Shown piece after piece: positions 61,225 through 64,000 of a stretch of 64,000 nucleotides of DNA. The stretch is from assembly GCF_040358255.1 (NCBI RefSeq), contig NZ_CP132938.1:1922001-1986000 (forward strand). The letters run 5' to 3'. The position numbers and the translations under genes were made by a program. Each line of letters opens with the position of its first letter. Position 1 is the first letter of the stretch. This DNA comes from Tunturibacter gelidoferens (lineage in GTDB: Bacteria > Acidobacteriota > Terriglobia > Terriglobales > Acidobacteriaceae). The notes under the pieces were generated by a model, which did no database searches, was not told where the DNA came from, and saw only the letters and a list, made by a program, of their open reading frames with translations.

Positions 61225-61603
61225 AGCTTCATCGAGCGAAGGGCGCTTCGCCTATGAAGGCCTTGATCGAGTGATTCATGAGCGAGCCCGTCTCAGCGTT
61301 CTGACGTCTCTGATTACAAATCCCAAGGGCCTGATCTTCAATGATTTGAAGCAGCTTTGCTCGCTGACCGACGGCAATCTGAGTCGGCATCTGCGAGTTC
61401 TGGAGACAGAAGGGATGGTTGAGATTGTGAAAGGCCATGACCACAACCGTCCACAAACCATCTGCCGCATCACGCCTGAAGGCCGACAGCGTTATCTTGA
61501 ATACCTTTCGACGCTCGAACGTGTAGTGAAGGACGCGGCGAAGGGAAGCAAACAAGAGGCTTCCCCCAACCAGTTGCGCGGTCTGACTCCTTCCAAGGCC
61601 TAA
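61214..61603 (+). CDS. Winged-helix (ArsR/MarR-like) transcriptional regulator
   Basis: 129 residues from ATG 61214, with GGAGGG 5 nt upstream. The winged helix lies at about residues 17-95: DRVIHERARLSVLTSLITNP, FNDLKQLCSLTDGNLSRHLR, VLETEGMVEIVKGHDHNRPQ, CRITPEGRQRYLEYL. The pattern fits the small HTH family (PF13601-like) found in many soil bacteria. The 11-bp overlap with the membrane protein gene implies coupled translation. Its probable binding site is the palindrome ACTTTGC-N3-GCAAAGT, over its own operon's promoter and doubled before creD. The tail (KQEASPNQLRGLTPSKA) is polar. Confidence 0.88.
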   Translation: MKTKASSSEGRFAYEGLDRVIHERARLSVLTSLITNPKGLIFNDLKQLCSLTDGNLSRHLRVLETEGMVEIVKGHDHNRPQTICRITPEGRQRYLEYLSTLERVVKDAAKGSKQEASPNQLRGLTPSKA

Positions 61604-61621
61604 ACCTTTTTTTCGGAGGTT

Positions 61622-61674
61622 ACTTTACGATGCAAAGTATCCTAGCTACAACCATTCACTTTGCATTGCAAAGT
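61622..61674 (+). promoter_or_regulatory. Two operators upstream of creD
   Basis: ACTTTAC-GAT-GCAAAGT (61622-61638) and ACTTTGC-ATT-GCAAAGT (61658-61674) are 36 bp apart, start to start. The second has perfect 7-bp arms. Both match the operator at 60584-60600. The first lies directly upstream of a TATCCT, a possible -10 box, so the regulator probably represses creD as well as its own operon. Confidence 0.75.
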
Positions 61675-61729
61675 TGATTCACGAACATATTGACGCATTG
61701 AAGACACACGGATTTCCAAAGGAGATGAG

Positions 61730-63085
61730 ATGAACCTCAAGTTGGCGTTGAAGCTGCTGGTCATTGGTGTGGTGACGGGTGCGATCTTGATTGCCTTGGC
61801 GATGGTGAATGGTACGATCACCGATCGACAGAAATACCGGGATGATGCGGTGAAGAGTATCGAGGCGAGCTATGCAGGGCCGCAGACGGTGATCGGGCCT
61901 GTACTGGTTAGGCCGTATACACAGACGACCGTGACGATGGAGGATGGTGAGAAGGGAGTCAAGAAGAGAGTGGAGCATGTCACTACGCTGACGGCAACGT
62001 CGTTTCCCCATGTGCTGGACGTACGCGGAAGGTTGACGCCGACGGAGCGACGGCATGGGCTGTATATGGTCACGGTATATGAGTTTGCAGGGCATCTGAA
62101 GGGGACGGTGGAGATCGCACAGCCGCAGACGACGGGAACCGTAGAGTGGGGTGAGCCATACCTCGCGATGTCCGTTGAGGACGTGCGCGGGATTGTGGGT
62201 ACGCCGACGGTAGTGGTCAATGGGACGCCACAGACGATGCTCCAAGGAGCTGAGTCAACAATGGGTTGGCAGCGGAATCTACGGGTGCCTCTGCGCGGCA
62301 TGAAGGAGCTGAATGGGCATTTGGAGTTTGCGATCGACATAGATCTGGCAGGGACGGAACAGCTGAGCGTGGCACCGGTTGGCGATTCGAATCATGTGGA
62401 ACTGAGTTCGACGTGGCGTTCTCCATTATTTGCCGGGCGCTTTCTGCCGCGGACACGAGAGGTGGGCGAAAACGGGTTTTCGGCGGCGTGGGATGTTTCT
62501 TCGTTGGCGACAGGAACGCAGGTTCAGATGGAGTCGAACCCGGTGAAGCCGATCGATCTGATGAATGTGAGTCTGTTGACGCCGATTGATCCGTACAAAT
62601 TAAGCGATCGGGCGACGAAGTATGGAATTTTATTTGTGGTGCTAACGTTCGGCGGGTTTTTCCTGTTCGAGATGATGAAAGAGCTGCCGATTCACCCGGT
62701 GCAGTATCTGCTGGTTGGGTTTGGGCTAGCGATCTTCTTTTTGCTGCTGGTCAGCTTCTCGGAACATATGGCGTTTGCGTTGTCCTACCTGATTGCCAGC
62801 GCGGCTTGTATCGGGTTGCTGACGTTCTATCTGTCGTATGTCCTGCGAAGCGTGACGCGTGGGGTCGGCTTTGGAGCGATACTGACGGCCCTTTATGCGG
62901 CAGTCTACGGACTGCTCATCAGCGAGGACAACGCGCTCATCCTGGGATCTCTGATGTTGTTCGCAGTGCTGGCCGTTGTGATGGTGGTGACGCGGAAGGT
63001 GGATTGGTACAAAGGTGGATCGGATTTGATGAAGGCCGCCGTGGCACCACCACCACCGCGTCCGACGCAAGGGTTGGGACTGTAG
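61730..63085 (+). CDS. creD: Inner-membrane protein CreD
   Basis: 451 residues with an N-terminal membrane helix (LALKLLVIGVVTGAILIALAM), a large periplasmic domain (about 30-300) and five or six closely spaced helices at the C-terminus (about 310-430: YGILFVVLTFGGFFLFEMMK, PVQYLLVGFGLAIFFLLLVS, LIASAACIGLLTFYLSYVL, ALYAAVYGLLISEDNALILG). Motifs RxKYRDDAVKSIEASYAGPQ, VIGPVLVRPY and LSDRATKYGILFV are characteristic. In enterobacteria creD belongs to the CreBC regulon and affects envelope integrity and beta-lactam or colicin tolerance. Here no creBC genes are adjacent; control by the neighbouring winged-helix regulator is indicated by the operators. Confidence 0.92.
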   Translation: MNLKLALKLLVIGVVTGAILIALAMVNGTITDRQKYRDDAVKSIEASYAGPQTVIGPVLVRPYTQTTVTMEDGEKGVKKRVEHVTTLTATSFPHVLDVRGRLTPTERRHGLYMVTVYEFAGHLKGTVEIAQPQTTGTVEWGEPYLAMSVEDVRGIVGTPTVVVNGTPQTMLQGAESTMGWQRNLRVPLRGMKELNGHLEFAIDIDLAGTEQLSVAPVGDSNHVELSSTWRSPLFAGRFLPRTREVGENGFSAAWDVSSLATGTQVQMESNPVKPIDLMNVSLLTPIDPYKLSDRATKYGILFVVLTFGGFFLFEMMKELPIHPVQYLLVGFGLAIFFLLLVSFSEHMAFALSYLIASAACIGLLTFYLSYVLRSVTRGVGFGAILTALYAAVYGLLISEDNALILGSLMLFAVLAVVMVVTRKVDWYKGGSDLMKAAVAPPPPRPTQGLGL

Positions 63086-63142
63086 AGTCAAAAACGAATG
63101 GGCCTTAGCGGCAGGGGGAGTAATTCAGCTTGAGACCACGAT

Positions 63143-63437
63143 ATGAGCAGTCCAACGAGATACAGACAGACTTTGGAAAGGAATTTTAGTCCCTGGCGTG
63201 TAACCATCTCCGAGCGATTCGATTCTGGCTGGTCCTTTTTATGGCAGGTCTGTTTCTCAGCGGAGTCACGGCCTTTCCGTTACAAACCGAACTCCGTTGG
63301 CTATTGTCTATTCTCGAGACCCCGCCCGTACGACGAATCGCTGAAACTACTCATCTGCTCCCTTGGATCGCTCGCGTGCACCACGCTCTCTCCGAAACAA
63401 TACGCAGTATCCATTCCTTGCATATGGGACGGACTGG
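63143..63437 (+). pseudogene. Broken membrane-protein gene
   Basis: The plus strand has AIRFWLVLFMAGLFLSGVTA and then FPLQTELRWLLSILETPPVR, on to HLLPWIARVHHALSET in one frame; a one-base shift near 63400 then gives NTQYPFLAYGTDW in another. Together they look like one protein with a single-base deletion. The coding pattern ends at about 63437, where sequence antisense to the next gene begins. A shift near the 5' end also joins an ATG-initiated frame (63143) to it. I recall similar membrane proteins in related bacteria continuing well past this point; that is from memory and unchecked. Confidence 0.55.
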
Positions 63438-63709
63438 TCACGTTCGTTGGCAGGGGCTTTCTCTCGTCGGTGGACTAGCGCACTGGTGTCTTCGAGCATT
63501 TCTTCAAGCCTAGTCAGCGTCCAGGCTTCCTCGCTGGTGATCTGGTTGCTAACCGTCATCCGCAAGGCGGATACGAGTCGATCAAGGTATGTGAGGACAG
63601 GGTTATCCAGATGATCGAAGTCACCAAATTGCTCTGTCTGACGAAGGCCGGCTTTAGAACCCGTGAACTCTGACCACTTGGCGATGAGATTCGCTCGCGC
63701 TTCGGCCAT
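63347..63709 (-). pseudogene. Truncated hypothetical protein gene
   Basis: From the ATG at 63709 the minus strand encodes 120 residues. Residues 1-90 look like a good helical protein (NLIAKWSEFTGSKAGLRQTE, LDNPVLTYLDRLVSALRM, SEEAWTLTRLEEMLEDTSAL). The final 30 are antisense to the broken gene above and are not protein-like. The coding pattern also runs upstream of the ATG (ENFLHLFEHLIVILEAAQ) to an in-frame TGA at about 63763. So both ends appear damaged. No family recognised. Confidence 0.45.
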
Positions 63710-63918
63710 TTGAGCTGCTTCGAGAATGACAATCAGGTGTTCGAATAGGTGTAGGAAGTTTTCTCACTCGGCAACCTGGATCGTTTTTGACTTTCGATTC
63801 TCTCCAATCCGATCGTAAGATTTTCCTGAGACTGGACGAGCCGCCCACGAAAGGCGATTTTCTCTCTGATATGTTGTTAGGCAGCAGCTTTTTCCTCTTA
63901 TAGGGAGATTGCACGCCC

Positions 63919-64000
63919 GTGATAGCACGTGATCTTATCGATCGGCCGGCGGAGCACAGAACTCTGAGCGCAGCGTCCCGGACCGAGCTGGAGTGGCTGG
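63919..64000 (+). CDS. Start of a gene running off the right edge
   Basis: A GTG at 63919, 11 nt after GGGAG, opens a frame of 27 residues to the window end (IARDLIDRPAEHRTLSAASR then TELEWL). The residues look protein-like, but too little is present to name the product. Confidence 0.4.
   Translation, partial: MIARDLIDRPAEHRTLSAASRTELEWL

Overview
The window looks like about 64 kb of an Acidobacteriota chromosome, most likely family Acidobacteriaceae (Terriglobus/Granulicella/Edaphobacter-like). This rests on the types of protein present: an S53 protease, a giant NHL/Ig-repeat protein with its outer-membrane barrel, four FG-GAP/ASPIC-UnbV (CRTAC1-type) proteins, a TonB receptor with an N-terminal carboxypeptidase-regulatory domain, ECF sigma and BON proteins, and a moderately high GC content with many GTG/TTG starts. 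No database search was possible, so the taxon is an inference. No tRNA, rRNA, CRISPR array or insertion sequence was recognised.

Layout. 0-13 kb: start of an S53 protease, signal peptidase I, an AsmA-like protein, an M1-like protein that lacks the catalytic glutamate, rlmB, a four-gene operon (ECF sigma, two membrane proteins, LytTR regulator), a BON protein, an outer-membrane barrel and small hypotheticals. 13.6-20.9 kb: a 2224-residue secreted protein (six NHL repeats, 15 Ig-like repeats) translationally coupled to a small barrel. 21-36 kb: a run of ten minus-strand genes: secreted protein, TPR protein, three CRTAC1-type propellers, a five-heme cytochrome with TPR repeats, a mono-heme cytochrome, a propeller-sensor histidine kinase, a NarL-type regulator and a second secreted protein resembling the first. 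36-47 kb: alpha-glucan metabolism (a debranching-like glycosidase, two secreted GH13 enzymes, a GntR/LacI hybrid regulator), interrupted at 39-41.7 kb by a GNAT/methyltransferase/membrane-protein segment flanked by duplicated pieces. 47-56 kb: TonB receptor, two TPR proteins and a Tat-exported CRTAC1 protein that repeats the TPR-CRTAC1 pair of the 21-36 kb run. 56-64 kb: YceI, a Met/His-rich secreted protein, GlsB-like and MgtC-like membrane proteins, a self-regulated membrane protein/winged-helix pair next to creD, and a scar of two truncated genes.

Two observations stand out. First, a bipartite non-coding element of about 270-370 bp occurs three times, each time right after a stop codon, in the same orientation as that gene, and in a gap between convergent genes (4103-4387 minus, 9665-10030 plus, 38669-38940 plus). 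Each copy has a GGTACCCC box, a central hairpin terminator and a distal GGGGCTTGACA box. Second, the 21-36 kb run joins propeller proteins, cytochromes and a dedicated two-component system into what may be an undescribed periplasmic or envelope redox/sensing system; its TPR-CRTAC1 core is repeated at 52-56 kb. A clear regulatory circuit is also visible: the palindrome ACTTTGC-N3-GCAAAGT lies once over the promoter of the membrane-protein/winged-helix operon and twice in front of creD.
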